From Sphingomonas sp. HF-S4 (GTDB taxonomy: Bacteria > Pseudomonadota > Alphaproteobacteria > Sphingomonadales > Sphingomonadaceae), in contig NZ_JAWJEJ010000001.1 of assembly GCF_032911445.1 (NCBI RefSeq), positions 1 to 64,000 of the forward strand: DNA of 64,000 nucleotides, read 5' to 3'. The position numbers and the translations under genes are program-made. The notes beneath the pieces are model-generated. The model did not search any database, was not told where the DNA came from, and saw nothing but the letters and a program-made list of their open reading frames with translations. Below are positions 45,001-53,556 of this stretch, one piece after another. Positions within the stretch are counted from its first letter, which is position 1. Each line of letters opens with the position of its first letter.

Positions 45001-46313
45001 CAGTCGATCGCACCGAGCGCCGTCTTCAGGTTAGTGTCGAACGCCGTCGGCGCCGTTGGGGCAAACGCCCAGGCGGGATCGCTCCGCATGCGGCGGCCGG
45101 CGACTTCGAGGAAACCGTTGATCACGCGCCAGTCGGCATCGGCCGCGCGCTTGGCGTCCATCATCGGCACGAACTGGCGATCCACCGTGAGGAACAGCTT
45201 GGTCTCGATGAACGCGCGCACGTCGCGCCGGTCGAGGTGGAGCATCAGGTCGTCGACGGTGGCGACTTCCTCGAGCCCGTTATTCTTCATCGGATCGCCG
45301 TCATAGGCCTTGAGGAAATTGGCGGCGAAATCGCGGGCGTCGGCGGGCGCGAGCTGCCAGCGCGGGTCGCCGCGCTTTGCCCGGCCGGCGGTCTGCAGTG
45401 TGGTGTTGATGAGGTTCCAGTCCGCGTCCGCGCCGTCGCGGCGGCGCTTCCGCGCGACCAGCGTGCGCAGCTCGAAGAATTCGAGCCGCAGGGTCGCGCG
45501 GCTGAACGCCAGCAACTGCACCAGCGCCCGCCAGCGCGCCGCTGTAAGCGCGGACCCGCGCAGCGGCGGCAGCGGATCGCTGGGGCGCGGCACGCCATAC
45601 GCCAGCCGCAGCAGCGCCAGCGATTTCTCCTCGGGCGTCCCCGGCTCGGCGTGGCGCGCCTCGGCCAGCCCGACGACTTCGCGATCGACCATGCTCGTCG
45701 CCAGCGCCGCCACCCGCGCCCGATTGACGACCAGCGTGTCGTCCAGCCGATAGACCCGGTCCCGCCGCCGGGCGTCGCGCCCGGCAAGCAGCCGCAGCCC
45801 CTCGGGCGCCTCGGCGGCGGCAATGCCGGCGGCCAGCTCGAACAGCACGAAGGCGCGGTCGGGGCGGGCGGGGGCGGGCTCGAGGCGCAGCACCTCGCGC
45901 AGCTGGTGCTCGTAATGGCGATCGGCGACTGCGTTGATCGCGTCCTGCCCGTGGCGCAGCAGCCGCACGCAGGCGAGTAGCAGCATCATGTGCGGCTTGC
46001 GCAGCGTAGCGAAGCGCGGGTCGAGAAAAGCCCCGGGATCCGCGGCGAAGGCGGCCGCCTCGGCGTGGCTGACCAGACCCTCGCCGGGGTTGGCGGCGAG
46101 CCCGGCGAACATCGGCGCCCAGTTCCCGTCCGCCACGCCCGCCTCGCCGTCCGGATCGTACCACAGCAGATGCTCGGCATAGGCCTGGGCGAAGGCGATC
46201 ATGTCGGCGGGAGAGCGCTCGTCGAGCCGGACATAATCGGGTGCCAGCTCGGCGCGCAGCCGTCCGCGCTGGGACGTGCCGTCGCGCTCGCCGCCGCGGA
46301 GTTCCTCGAGCAT
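42036..46313 (-). CDS. large eCIS baseplate protein (Afp11-like)
   Basis: A 1425-residue protein, the largest structural gene of the operon. The N-terminal part has LAPDYVRLDERSPADMIAFA, then QAYAEHLLWYDPDG. The C-terminal 350 residues carry gpJ/baseplate-J-type marks: FRVRAGERLRHKGRALTAWD, YEHLVLARFPEVHKVKCLP and YLQPLAPSVARIAVGHPHFV. It forms the baseplate wedge around the spike. It is longer than Afp11 of Serratia but similar to many putative baseplate assembly proteins. The start at 46313 shares one base with the preceding stop (TGATG). Confidence 0.82.
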   Translation of the reverse strand: MLEELRGGERDGTSQRGRLRAELAPDYVRLDERSPADMIAFAQAYAEHLLWYDPDGEAGVADGNWAPMFAGLAANPGEGLVSHAEAAAFAADPGAFLDPRFATLRKPHMMLLLACVRLLRHGQDAINAVADRHYEHQLREVLRLEPAPARPDRAFVLFELAAGIAAAEAPEGLRLLAGRDARRRDRVYRLDDTLVVNRARVAALATSMVDREVVGLAEARHAEPGTPEEKSLALLRLAYGVPRPSDPLPPLRGSALTAARWRALVQLLAFSRATLRLEFFELRTLVARKRRRDGADADWNLINTTLQTAGRAKRGDPRWQLAPADARDFAANFLKAYDGDPMKNNGLEEVATVDDLMLHLDRRDVRAFIETKLFLTVDRQFVPMMDAKRAADADWRVINGFLEVAGRRMRSDPAWAFAPTAPTAFDTNLKTALGAIDWATAGTEATGVTSVGSYLDRIAEIEAWFFLAAEKLVRLLPILDAPDHDPAWADAQALLAEAHARKVRNDERVAMRGVREASGVKAALAAATGEAIDSPALLDTLARYASAAEVALVRTALDGSADPATLGQVDEIHAASRRRRLALPEPVAERTYWHALWAEADAPAAAGEGVAWPSFGAIPKEGDAARRPSALGWAIASPALALSTGRRRIVLTLAFYDDQGGALLDPTAKTDVPLKQPFALSLSAGKEWLAIEGAEFTQVRYADTADIAPLEPAKPLVALRIAFTLDESDPATAPPLAGPTDPRWPVLRLELRPVWNGQRFETAYARFRTLRLARAHLRVVVGRQDGKDAPGLWPLDLETDHGRADGKKPFEPFGSTAPPGAELAIGHPDLLNKRLTSLTLRWQWQGAPANLAAHYANYPARTFTAQFALVDGRVRTTALGAPQPLFGADPNAAMRGADLTLGTAAPADRVVEPDTRSVRDRRRYLVMTLAGTGFGHLEYPGLSADKAIALAAALRNGPVTDTSGYIVRPPYTPKLKQLQLDFAATHEVVLNQYRRADAVDRLYHLHPFGVVEAPDKPEGGWTLLPAYDAEGALYVGLDRVAAPQAVSLLFETVPGGGSEDRPVGLRWSYLDAGGWTDLPEQPHDTTLGLARAGLIRFDLPDADPDGRMPHGPYWLRATVDSGAASASALAGVHAQAASATFLDDGAPPEHYAAPLPAGTIRTIADSAPGLLKVVQPYAAFGGAPAEGDAGFRVRAGERLRHKGRALTAWDYEHLVLARFPEVHKVKCLPATMSGGPGNVRLILVPDIQAHRLADPFTPRAPSSLLDEVRDYLQPLAPSVARIAVGHPHFVRVRVRVGVRFRSQADVAFEKRRLNDAINRHLAPWAYEEGAEVALGQRIDATALVAFIDGLPYVDFVGGCRLFQSDDGEEYRPGPGSGEASSASRPDAVLTPAPRHEIDIIDDNVFVEQRFTGIGYMKIELDLVVS

Positions 46314-46741
46314 CAGGCTGCCTTCACTGTCATGTTCGTCGTCACGAACTGGCCGTTGCCCGAATAGCTCGGCGTCGCGTCGGGCACCGGGCCGGTCGCC
46401 TGGGGCTGCTGCGCCGGGCTGTTGACGCTGAACTTGGCGACGAACATCGATCCCTTGAGGATCAGCTTGGTGCCGCCGCCGACCGTCGTCTGGGTGAGCT
46501 GGTCGCCGGCAAGCTGGTCGATCTCGAGCGTGCCGGTGCCCGGGATCACATATGGCGGCGCGACGTACATGCAGCCCGGCACGCTGACCGAGCCCTCGTC
46601 GCCTTCGAGGCACACCGCCTTGCCGCCCACGGTCGCCGGGCCGCTGCCGGTGATGACGCCCGGCTGCACGACCACCATCGCCGCGCCGAACGCCGGCAGG
46701 AACATGGCCTGGTCGCCGTCGACGACGACGAAGTCGCTCAT
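46313..46741 (-). CDS. eCIS spike-tip protein (PAAR-like, Afp10 position)
   Basis: A 142-residue glycine-rich beta protein with PGVITGSGPATVGGKAVCLE and VPGCMYVAPPYVIPGTGTLE. Location between the gp25 and large baseplate genes and the PAAR-like pattern of short repeats suggest it caps the VgrG-like spike. Canonical zinc-binding PAAR histidines are not obvious, so the assignment rests mainly on order and size. The starts and stops overlap both neighbours. Confidence 0.65.
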   Translation of the reverse strand: MSDFVVVDGDQAMFLPAFGAAMVVVQPGVITGSGPATVGGKAVCLEGDEGSVSVPGCMYVAPPYVIPGTGTLEIDQLAGDQLTQTTVGGGTKLILKGSMFVAKFSVNSPAQQPQATGPVPDATPSYSGNGQFVTTNMTVKAA

Positions 46742-47157
46742 GGCCGTGCCGATCCCGAGGCTTCGCGGATGTAGAAGGGATAGACGAAATTGTAGCGCGA
46801 GTTCGCGCCGCGCAGCACATAAGAGAGCGAGATGGTGAGCAGCCCGGGCTCGTCGCCGCTCTCGGCGATGTCGAGCCCTGCGACGTCGATGCGCGGCTCC
46901 CACGCGATCACCGCCGCGAGGATCGCCGAGCGCATGTCGGTGAGCAAGGTCCGGTCGATCTGCGCGAACATGTGGCGCGACAGGCTGGCGCCGAAATCCT
47001 CGCGCATCGGCCGCTCGCCGATCTCGGTGGCGAAGAGGATGCGCAGGCTCTCGGCGACGTCGGCGGCGCCCGCCACGGTCTCGACCTCGCCGCCGCCGCG
47101 CCCGAAGTTCGGCGGAAACGCCCAGCCGCGCCCGAGGAACGGGGCATCCCCCGACAT
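46738..47157 (-). CDS. gpW/gp25-like baseplate protein (Afp9-like)
   Basis: A 139-residue protein. Marks are GWAFPPNFGRGGGEVETVAG, SLRILFATEIGERPMREDFG and AAVIAWEPRIDV, the standard GPW_gp25 pattern (PF04965). It joins sheath and baseplate wedge. The start at 47157 lies 10 bases past the VgrG-like stop, and the end overlaps the spike-tip gene by four bases. Confidence 0.88.
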   Translation of the reverse strand: MSGDAPFLGRGWAFPPNFGRGGGEVETVAGAADVAESLRILFATEIGERPMREDFGASLSRHMFAQIDRTLLTDMRSAILAAVIAWEPRIDVAGLDIAESGDEPGLLTISLSYVLRGANSRYNFVYPFYIREASGSARP

Positions 47158-47167
47158 GAAGGTGCCG

Positions 47168-48787
47168 TCAGTTGAGGCCAATCTGGGTCCCCTTGATGAT
47201 GACGTCGCCGCTGGCATCGACCTTGAAGTCCTTCGCCGAGACGAGCGCGATGCCGTCCTTGTCGAGCACCAGCTGGTTGCCGTTGCCGTCGGCGATCGTG
47301 ATCGACTCGGCGCCGCTTTCCACCGCGAAGGTGAGCGACGAGCCCTTCGCCTTGAGCGCCAGCCCGGTCTTGTCGGACTTGTCGATGATCTCGAGCGAGG
47401 CGTTGGCGCTGCCGAAGCCCTTGGCCTCATTGTCCTCGCTCGCGGTGGCGAAGGCGTCGAGCGGCGCGTTCTTCGAGCCGTACAGCGCCCCCAGCACCAC
47501 CGGCTCGCGCGGATCGTCGGCGAGGAAGCCCACCACGACCTCGTCGCCTGGCATCGGGCGGAACAGATAGCCGCGCTTGCTCCCCGCCTCGGGCGTGGCG
47601 AGCCGTGCCCAGACGAGCCCGTCGCCCGCGCCGACGCCGGGCAGCATCACCCGGACGCGCTGCTCGCCCGCGGGATCGGATTCGAACTGGTGGACCAGGC
47701 CGATCCGCAACCCCTGGACCGCGGGCAGCGGCGCGAGCGAGGGCGCGCCCGGGGCGGGCGTCGATTGCGGCAGTCCCAATTGGAGATCGGTCGACCAGCC
47801 ATTGGTCTCGACGACATGGCGCACCCCGCTCACCACCGCGGTGCCGGTGAAGCGCGCGCCGACGCCGCGCAGCTCGATCAGGTCGAGCGGGTCGATCGCG
47901 GTGCCGCCGACATTCACCCGCCCGCGCAGCAGCGCGAGCCGCTCGCGCGCGAGCCTGGCATCGGCCCAGGCGCGCAACTCGGCGCTGGGCAGCGGCGCGA
48001 GATGGGTCAGCGTGGCGGTGCCGAACCCGAGCGCCGCGGCGGCATCGGCCGCATCGACGTCGCCCTGGGCGATCGCGAACGACGTGGCGGCCGCGGCGGC
48101 GGTGAGCGCTCCCTGGGGAAGATCCCAGCCCACGGCCTCGATGCTCTCGGGCTGCGTCGTGGCGTCGAGCTCGAGCTCGATATCGTTGATCGCGTCGAGC
48201 CCGAGCTCGACGGTCAGCGCCGCAGCCCCGCTGACCGACCAGGGCTGCATCGACAGCTTGCCGTCCTTGACGGTAATCGCCATCCCCGTCGCCGCGGCAC
48301 GCGCCAGGATGAAATCCCAGTCGCTGACGTCATATTGCACGAGCTGGGGGTGGACCAGCCCGGCATCGGCCAGTTCGCCCCGGTCCACCCCGGCGCGCGT
48401 CAGCACCGCGCCGACCGCGTCGGCATCGCTGCCCTCGGCATAGACCGCGCTGCGGCGCGGCCGGGTCAGCCGCCACGCCTTGTCCTTGCATTCGATCACC
48501 ACCCGCGGCGATCCGCCGCTGACTTCCATCCGCAGCCGGACGATCAGGCCGGCGAAAAGCGCCGTCGTGGTCTCGTCGACGCGCACCGAGATCGATACCG
48601 CGGCGCCGGGCACCAGCGCCTCGCTGTTGAGCGCGGGAAAGGTTCGGCTCGGCAGATCGCCGTCGATCAGGACGATGCGGCCATAGGGCACGCGGCCGAC
48701 CTCGCGCACCACCTCGACCGAGACGAGCAGGCATTCCGGCGGGATCGGCTCGCCCGCGACGGTGACCAGGGGGACGGCGTGCGGCAT
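47168..48787 (-). CDS. VgrG-like spike protein (Afp8-like)
   Basis: A 539-residue protein combining gp27- and gp5-like parts. The N-terminal region has GRIVLIDGDLPSRTFPALNS and a phage-late-D-type SDWDFILARAAATGMAITVK. After residue 350 come the OB-fold marks GLVHQFESDPAGEQRVRVML and LFRPMPGDEVVVGFLADDPR, then VVLGALYGSKNAP, and a beta-helix-like tail ending KDFKVDASGDVIIKGTQIGL. It forms the central puncturing spike. No C-terminal effector extension is seen. Confidence 0.88.
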   Translation of the reverse strand: MPHAVPLVTVAGEPIPPECLLVSVEVVREVGRVPYGRIVLIDGDLPSRTFPALNSEALVPGAAVSISVRVDETTTALFAGLIVRLRMEVSGGSPRVVIECKDKAWRLTRPRRSAVYAEGSDADAVGAVLTRAGVDRGELADAGLVHPQLVQYDVSDWDFILARAAATGMAITVKDGKLSMQPWSVSGAAALTVELGLDAINDIELELDATTQPESIEAVGWDLPQGALTAAAAATSFAIAQGDVDAADAAAALGFGTATLTHLAPLPSAELRAWADARLARERLALLRGRVNVGGTAIDPLDLIELRGVGARFTGTAVVSGVRHVVETNGWSTDLQLGLPQSTPAPGAPSLAPLPAVQGLRIGLVHQFESDPAGEQRVRVMLPGVGAGDGLVWARLATPEAGSKRGYLFRPMPGDEVVVGFLADDPREPVVLGALYGSKNAPLDAFATASEDNEAKGFGSANASLEIIDKSDKTGLALKAKGSSLTFAVESGAESITIADGNGNQLVLDKDGIALVSAKDFKVDASGDVIIKGTQIGLN

Positions 48788-48791
48788 CGGG

Positions 48792-49508
48792 CTAGCTGAT
48801 GATCGGCGGGAAGACGAGTTCGCGGCCCGGCTCGACGACGCGAAGCTGGTCGAGATCGTTGACCCGCGCGACCGCGGCGACGCGCTGCGGGCTGCCATAG
48901 ATCTCGCGGGTGAGGCTCGCGACCGTATCGCCGGCGCGGGTGATGCGGCTATGGGTGACGTCGGGCGAGGCAAGCCCGGCGATGCGAAGCTGATTGGCGT
49001 GCTCATCGTCCGAGACGAGCGCGAGATCGAGCTCGGCGCGTAGCGGCGAGCCGTCGCGATTGAAGCTCTGATAGGCGACTGCTGCGGTCTTTAGCCGGCA
49101 CTTGTAGCCGGTCTGGCCCAGCTCGGTGCCCCATTCGCCCCATTTCACCCACAGGAAGCTCGGCTGGTGGGTGTCGCCGTTGACCTGATAGGCGAGCCGC
49201 AGGAAGTCGCCGATCCGCTCGCCGACCGTGCGCTTGCTGCCGAACAGCGTGACGAGCCCGATCGTGTCGACGCCGGTGCCGTCGAGCAGCAGCTTGACGT
49301 TGAGGTCGGCGGGCTTCTTGCGCACGAACCGCGCTTCGTGGCTGGCGCCCGACGCGTCGCTCGCCGCTTCGTACAGCACGCCGAACGACTGGGTCAGCGT
49401 GGTCGGGTTGAACATCGCCTCGAACTCGCCGATCTTCGACGTGCGTTCGCGGTTCGAATAGGCTTCGATCTTGAGCTTCTCGAGCTTGAAGATGTCGGGG
49501 AAGCCCAT
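48792..49508 (-). CDS. LysM-containing eCIS protein (Afp7-like)
   Basis: A 238-residue protein. The N-terminal part (FEAMFNPTTLTQSFG, GYKCRLKTAAVAYQSFNRDG) is the hub-linker domain of Afp7-like proteins, and the last 55 residues (ITRAGDTVASLTREIYGSPQ, LRVVEPGRELVFPPI) form a LysM domain. It links tube and spike. It is separated from the next gene by only a few bases. Confidence 0.85.
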   Translation of the reverse strand: MGFPDIFKLEKLKIEAYSNRERTSKIGEFEAMFNPTTLTQSFGVLYEAASDASGASHEARFVRKKPADLNVKLLLDGTGVDTIGLVTLFGSKRTVGERIGDFLRLAYQVNGDTHQPSFLWVKWGEWGTELGQTGYKCRLKTAAVAYQSFNRDGSPLRAELDLALVSDDEHANQLRIAGLASPDVTHSRITRAGDTVASLTREIYGSPQRVAAVARVNDLDQLRVVEPGRELVFPPIIS

Positions 49509-49511
49509 CGC

Positions 49512-49679
49512 TCAGGGCTCCTGTGCGCGGCGGAGCTGGCGCATCACCTCGGCCACGCAGTCGCGAACCAGCAGCGCCCGGGCGTCGGCGTCGAACACCG
49601 GCGCCTGCTCCTCGTCGCGCTCCGCGGCAGCGCCCTCGGCGATCGCCCGGATCACCAGCTCGCGGACCTCGATCGGCAT
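49512..49679 (-). CDS. DUF5908 small eCIS protein (Afp6-like)
   Basis: A 55-residue protein beginning MPIEVRELVIRAIAEG, the typical opening of DUF5908 (Afp6-like) proteins, and ending in a charged helix. The start shares one base with the stop of the tube gene upstream. The function in the particle is unknown. Confidence 0.75.
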   Translation of the reverse strand: MPIEVRELVIRAIAEGAAAERDEEQAPVFDADARALLVRDCVAEVMRQLRRAQEP

Positions 49680-50122
49680 CAGACCCGCACCACTTGCATG
49701 CGCGCGTAGGCGAGCTCCATCGTCTCGATCATCACCGACGAGCTGTCCGCGCTGAGCTCGGAGGTCAGCCAGCGCACCGGATAGGCGCGGATGAACATCC
49801 ACCCCGCGAGCGGCACCTTGTCTTCGCTGAGCGCGGTGACCAGCACGTTCGAGGGCGCGAACTTGAACAGCGTCATCGCCGCGTTGAACTCGATCGTCAG
49901 CGGCGATCCGACGGTGACGCCGCGCTTGAGCACGAGATTCTGGTAGGTGATCGCATCGGGCAGCCGGTGCGAATAGAGCAGCTCGCCGCCCTCGCGATGG
50001 GTGACCGTGCCGATCTCGGCATTGAGCCCGCCGACGCTCTGGAAGCGGATGTCGAGCGGATTGGGGATCAGCCCGCCTGCGAAGAAGAACACGCCGAAGC
50101 GGAAGTTGGCGATCGGGTCCAT
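49679..50122 (-). CDS. eCIS inner-tube protein (Afp5-like)
   Basis: A 147-residue T4 gp19/Hcp-type tube protein. FFFAGGLIPNPLDIRFQSVG, TYQNLVLKRGVTVGSPLTIE and WMFIRAYPVRWLTSELSADS fit the third tube paralogue, which adapts the tube to the spike hub. It is followed directly by the DUF5908 gene. Confidence 0.82.
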   Translation of the reverse strand: MDPIANFRFGVFFFAGGLIPNPLDIRFQSVGGLNAEIGTVTHREGGELLYSHRLPDAITYQNLVLKRGVTVGSPLTIEFNAAMTLFKFAPSNVLVTALSEDKVPLAGWMFIRAYPVRWLTSELSADSSSVMIETMELAYARMQVVRV

Positions 50123-50125
50123 GGC

Positions 50126-50554
50126 TCACGGACGCTCCACCGTGATGCCGCTCGCCATCACATCGAGCGTCTGGACCGCGACTTCCGAACTGCTCGCGTT
50201 CAGGCTGGGGCCGGTGAGCTTGACCGGGATCGCCCTGCGGATCCGCCAGACGAGCACCGGGGTGCCCGTCGCATCGACCAGCGCCACGTCGAGCGGCCTC
50301 GCCTCGGCATCGTCGCTCGTCAGCCAGGTGAAGAAGCGGCTGTCCTGGGCGAAGACCCCGCGCTTGAGGGTGAGGCGCTGGTGCTTGGTCGAGCGATAGG
50401 TCTGCAGCGTCTCGCCTTCCCATTCGCTCAGGCCGTGCTTGTACGTCGATTGCTCGCGCTCGAAGGTCAGCCCGGTCACCTCGGCAAACGCCACCGACTC
50501 CCCGGCGAGCGTGGCGCGAAAGCCGTTGGCGAGGAGCGGGGGCGCGCTGGCCAT
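50126..50554 (-). CDS. eCIS inner-tube protein, second paralogue
   Basis: A 142-residue tube-family protein. FAEVTGLTFEREQSTYKHGL, HQRLTLKRGVFAQDSRFFTW and WRIRRAIPVKLTGPSLNASS are standard tube motifs. It sits between the main tube gene and the Afp5-like gene, so it probably makes one of the lower tube rings. Confidence 0.82.
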   Translation of the reverse strand: MASAPPLLANGFRATLAGESVAFAEVTGLTFEREQSTYKHGLSEWEGETLQTYRSTKHQRLTLKRGVFAQDSRFFTWLTSDDAEARPLDVALVDATGTPVLVWRIRRAIPVKLTGPSLNASSSEVAVQTLDVMASGITVERP

Positions 50555-50561
50555 CGAAGGA

Positions 50562-51035
50562 TTACGCCTCCTCGACGGTGATGCGGTCGGCGCGCAATTC
50601 CATCGATTCGATCGCGATGTCGTTCGACTTGGCGTCGAAGGTCGGCGCGTCGAGCTTCGAGGGGAAGGCATTGATGATGCGCCACGAGATCACCGGCGCG
50701 CCCGCCTCGTCGCACAGCCGCACGAACACGTCGCGCTTCTCGACCTGGTTGAGCGCGGTCGACGCGAACCATTTGTAGAGCGTGTTGACGCTGGTGCCGC
50801 GCACCAGCCCCTTTTTGAGCGTGATCGTCGGCGCGGTATGCTGGGTGGGCATGTGCAGCGTGCGCGGGCCCGGCGCACCGCTTTCGACGGCGCTTTCCTT
50901 ATAGGTGGTGATCTCGAACCCCATGCTGAGGCCCGAGACCTCGGAGAAGCCGATCGCTTCCGAGCCGATCTCGACTCGGAAATTATAGACGGGGAGGGGG
51001 TAGGATTGCCGGATTTCGGCAGCGGTGACGGCCAT
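50562..51035 (-). CDS. eCIS main inner-tube protein (Afp1-like)
   Basis: A 157-residue tube protein. YNFRVEIGSEAIGFSEVSGL, TITLKKGLVRGTSVNTLYKW and WRIINAFPSKLDAPTFDAKS are closest to the major tube subunit, which polymerises into the needle filled with cargo. It follows the sheath gene after 36 bp, the usual order, and has a clear ribosome site (GAAGGATAT). Confidence 0.85.
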   Translation of the reverse strand: MAVTAAEIRQSYPLPVYNFRVEIGSEAIGFSEVSGLSMGFEITTYKESAVESGAPGPRTLHMPTQHTAPTITLKKGLVRGTSVNTLYKWFASTALNQVEKRDVFVRLCDEAGAPVISWRIINAFPSKLDAPTFDAKSNDIAIESMELRADRITVEEA

Positions 51036-51071
51036 GACGGATATCCTTCAAACCAGAGGAGAAAGGCGGGC

Positions 51072-52694
51072 TCAGGCCTGCTGGAGCCGATGCATGAAGC
51101 GCAGCACGACGAATTCGGCGGGGCGCACCGCGGCGATGCCGATCTCGACGATGAGGCGTCCTTCGAGCACGTCCTGCGGCGTCATCGTCCGGCCCAGGCC
51201 GACATTAACGTAATAGGCCGCCTCCGGCTTCGACCCGGCCAGCGCGCCGCGCTCCCACAGGGTGTAGAGATAACTCTCGATCATGCCCTTGACCTTGAGC
51301 CACGTGGTGGCGTCGTTGGGCTCGAACACGGCGAAGGCGCTCGCCTTGCGCGTCGATTCCTCGATCGTGATGAACAGCCGGCGGACCGGCACGTAGCGCC
51401 ATTCATTGTCGTTGCCCGCGAGCGTGCGCGCGCCCCAGATCAGCGTGCCCTTGCCGGCAAAGGCGCGCACCACGTTGATCGACTTGCCCGCATCGGGATC
51501 GACGTTGAGATTCTCCTGGTCGGCATCGGTCACGCGCGTGACCGGGCCGATCGTCGCGTTGAGGCTGACATTGGCGGGCGCGCGCCACACCCCGCGGTCG
51601 CGGTCCATCGCGGCATAGGCACCCGCCACCGCCGCGCTCGGCGGCAGCGTGACGCGGACCTTCGAGACCGCTTCCTTGATCCGGTTGTACAGCGCGGTCT
51701 GGGTGACCTTGAGGTCGCCGAGCGGGCCGCTGGTGGCCTGCGCGACCAGCGCGGTCCCAGCCGCGGCGGTCGCGGCGAGCGTGCCTTCGCCGGTGCCCTG
51801 CTTGCCGATCGAATAGCCCGCCGGCTTGTCGGCCAGCGCCTGCCACGCGTCGGCGAGCTGCGCGCCGGTCTTGCCGCCGGCATTGCTGATCGTCAGCAGC
51901 TTGCCCTCGAGCTTGAACGTCGCCGCATCGGCGGCGGTGCCTATTACCACGCGCACGCGCGGCGCCGCGTCGGCAGCGCCGGAAAAGGCGATGGTCAGGC
52001 CGCCGCCGGCATCGGGGAAGTCCTTGCGGAAGCTGGTGACGCCCCCGGTCATCCGCTCGACGCTGACATTGGCGTCGTCGGTCTGCCAGGTGAGCGTGGT
52101 CGCGAGATAGGGATGATAGGCCGCGGCGTAGGAGAGGTAGTTGTTGCCCACCGCGCCGCGGAAGCCGGTGACGTCGCCGTCGGGCACGTCGAGCAGCACG
52201 AAGCGGTCCTTGAGCCGGTTGCACTGGGCGAGCGCCGCCTGGACGAGTGCGCCATAATCGGCCATTTCGAGCCGGTCGGCCGCCTGCGGGAACAGGATCA
52301 GCGTCGGCTCGTCCTCCTGCTCCAGACGGGCCAGGCCCGCGGCGAAGTCGGCCGCGGCCGTGGCGCCACCGCCGACCGGGATGATCCAGCACGGCCCGCC
52401 GCCGTTCGCGAAATAGTGATTGACCGCGTAGAACAGGGTCGCGGCCGCAGCGTCCTCGGTGCGCTCGATCGTGAAGCTCGTGTCGGCGGGATCGGCCGGG
52501 ACGGCGACTTCGAACTTGGCGGCTGCCGCCGATCCGAACAATGCCTGATATTCGAGGAAGCTGCCGATCCGCGCCGCGGCGTCGCCGCGCTCGACATAGC
52601 CGATAAAGGCCGGGACCGCAGTCGAGACCTCGGCCACCGACGGCGGCAGGGTCGCGACTTCTTCGATATAGACGCCGGGAGTCTTGAGTTGCAC
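51072..52694 (-). CDS. eCIS contractile sheath protein with inserted domain
   Basis: A 540-residue sheath protein. TPGVYIEEVATLPPSVAEVS opens it as in all phage and eCIS sheaths, and LPPSAAVAGAYAAMDRDRGV, WRAPANVSL and the C-terminal LIVEIGIAAVRPAEFVVLRF complete the core. Residues about 202-328 form an extra, glycine/alanine-rich segment (FSGAADAAPRVRVVIGTAAD, LEGKLLTISNAGGKTGAQLA) between the conserved AAAYHPYLAT and LYNRIK parts. It would face the outside of the particle. Only one sheath gene is present, while Afp has three. Confidence 0.88.
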   Translation of the reverse strand: MQLKTPGVYIEEVATLPPSVAEVSTAVPAFIGYVERGDAAARIGSFLEYQALFGSAAAAKFEVAVPADPADTSFTIERTEDAAAATLFYAVNHYFANGGGPCWIIPVGGGATAAADFAAGLARLEQEDEPTLILFPQAADRLEMADYGALVQAALAQCNRLKDRFVLLDVPDGDVTGFRGAVGNNYLSYAAAYHPYLATTLTWQTDDANVSVERMTGGVTSFRKDFPDAGGGLTIAFSGAADAAPRVRVVIGTAADAATFKLEGKLLTISNAGGKTGAQLADAWQALADKPAGYSIGKQGTGEGTLAATAAAGTALVAQATSGPLGDLKVTQTALYNRIKEAVSKVRVTLPPSAAVAGAYAAMDRDRGVWRAPANVSLNATIGPVTRVTDADQENLNVDPDAGKSINVVRAFAGKGTLIWGARTLAGNDNEWRYVPVRRLFITIEESTRKASAFAVFEPNDATTWLKVKGMIESYLYTLWERGALAGSKPEAAYYVNVGLGRTMTPQDVLEGRLIVEIGIAAVRPAEFVVLRFMHRLQQA

Positions 52695-52722
52695 GGCTAT
52701 TCCCCTTTCGATCAGTGTTCAG

Positions 52723-53556
52723 TCAGGCAGTCACCACGCGAAGTGTCTGGTTGAAGGCTGCGGCGTCGCCGATGCGAATGGTGGCGCCAGGTGAAGGATT
52801 GGGCAGCGCGCCGAACAACCGCGTCGTGCCGACATGGAGCTCGAGCCCGCGCACCGCCGATCGGCTGGCGGCGAACGGCGCGTCGGAGAGGAAGCGCAGC
52901 ACGCGGAGCCCGGGGTTGCGCCGGCGCAGCTCGGTCCCGGTCGCATCGTCGGCGGCGGGGGCGGTAAGCTCGGCCCGGCCGGCGTCGCGGAAGGCGGGGG
53001 CTGGGCCGCTCGCCCCGTCGCCGCGCGCGATGCGCCATTGCGCGACCGGATTGGGCAGGTCGGTGACGAGATAATAGCACCAGCGCGCCGTCGCGACGGG
53101 CAGCGCGGCCACGCACCGGCGTGGCCCCCCCGTGATCGCCGTCTTGACGTTGGCGGGGGTCAATTGCACCGACACCAGCGCGAAGGGACGGGGATCGTCC
53201 TGCTCCTCCCGCGGTTGCCGGCGAAGCTGTTGCGGCGTGCCTGCCGGCGCGCCCTTGTCGGTGTACAGCGACGCGGTGCCGAGCGCGGCGAGGTCGGTGG
53301 CGTAGAGCAGTTCTGCCGCGGGCCGCTCGATCGCGAAGCGGAGCGTGACCGGGGCAGTCAGCGGCACGCGCAACGCGTTCTTGGCGTCGAACTCGCCGAA
53401 GATCGTGAAGCTGCTGCCGCTGGGCTTGGCGATCAGCCGCAGCCCGCGCAGCCGCGCTGCGGTCGCGGCATCGGGGACCAGCGCCGAACCCGGCAGGCTG
53501 CCCTCGCCCAGATAGGCGTGCGTGGCGGCGAGCTCAAGCAAGGGCCGGTACGGCAT
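52723..53556 (-). CDS. eCIS-linked protein of unknown function
   Basis: A 277-residue protein between the tube-terminator and sheath genes. It has no family I recognise. Readable segments are YRPLLELAATHAYLGEGSLP, FGEFDAKNALRVPLTAPVTL and PNPVAQWRIARGDG. It is mainly beta strand with no signal peptide. Its start lies 23 bases inside the DUF4255 gene, so the two are coupled. A collar or terminator-associated role is possible but not shown. Confidence 0.7.
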   Translation of the reverse strand: MPYRPLLELAATHAYLGEGSLPGSALVPDAATAARLRGLRLIAKPSGSSFTIFGEFDAKNALRVPLTAPVTLRFAIERPAAELLYATDLAALGTASLYTDKGAPAGTPQQLRRQPREEQDDPRPFALVSVQLTPANVKTAITGGPRRCVAALPVATARWCYYLVTDLPNPVAQWRIARGDGASGPAPAFRDAGRAELTAPAADDATGTELRRRNPGLRVLRFLSDAPFAASRSAVRGLELHVGTTRLFGALPNPSPGATIRIGDAAAFNQTLRVVTA

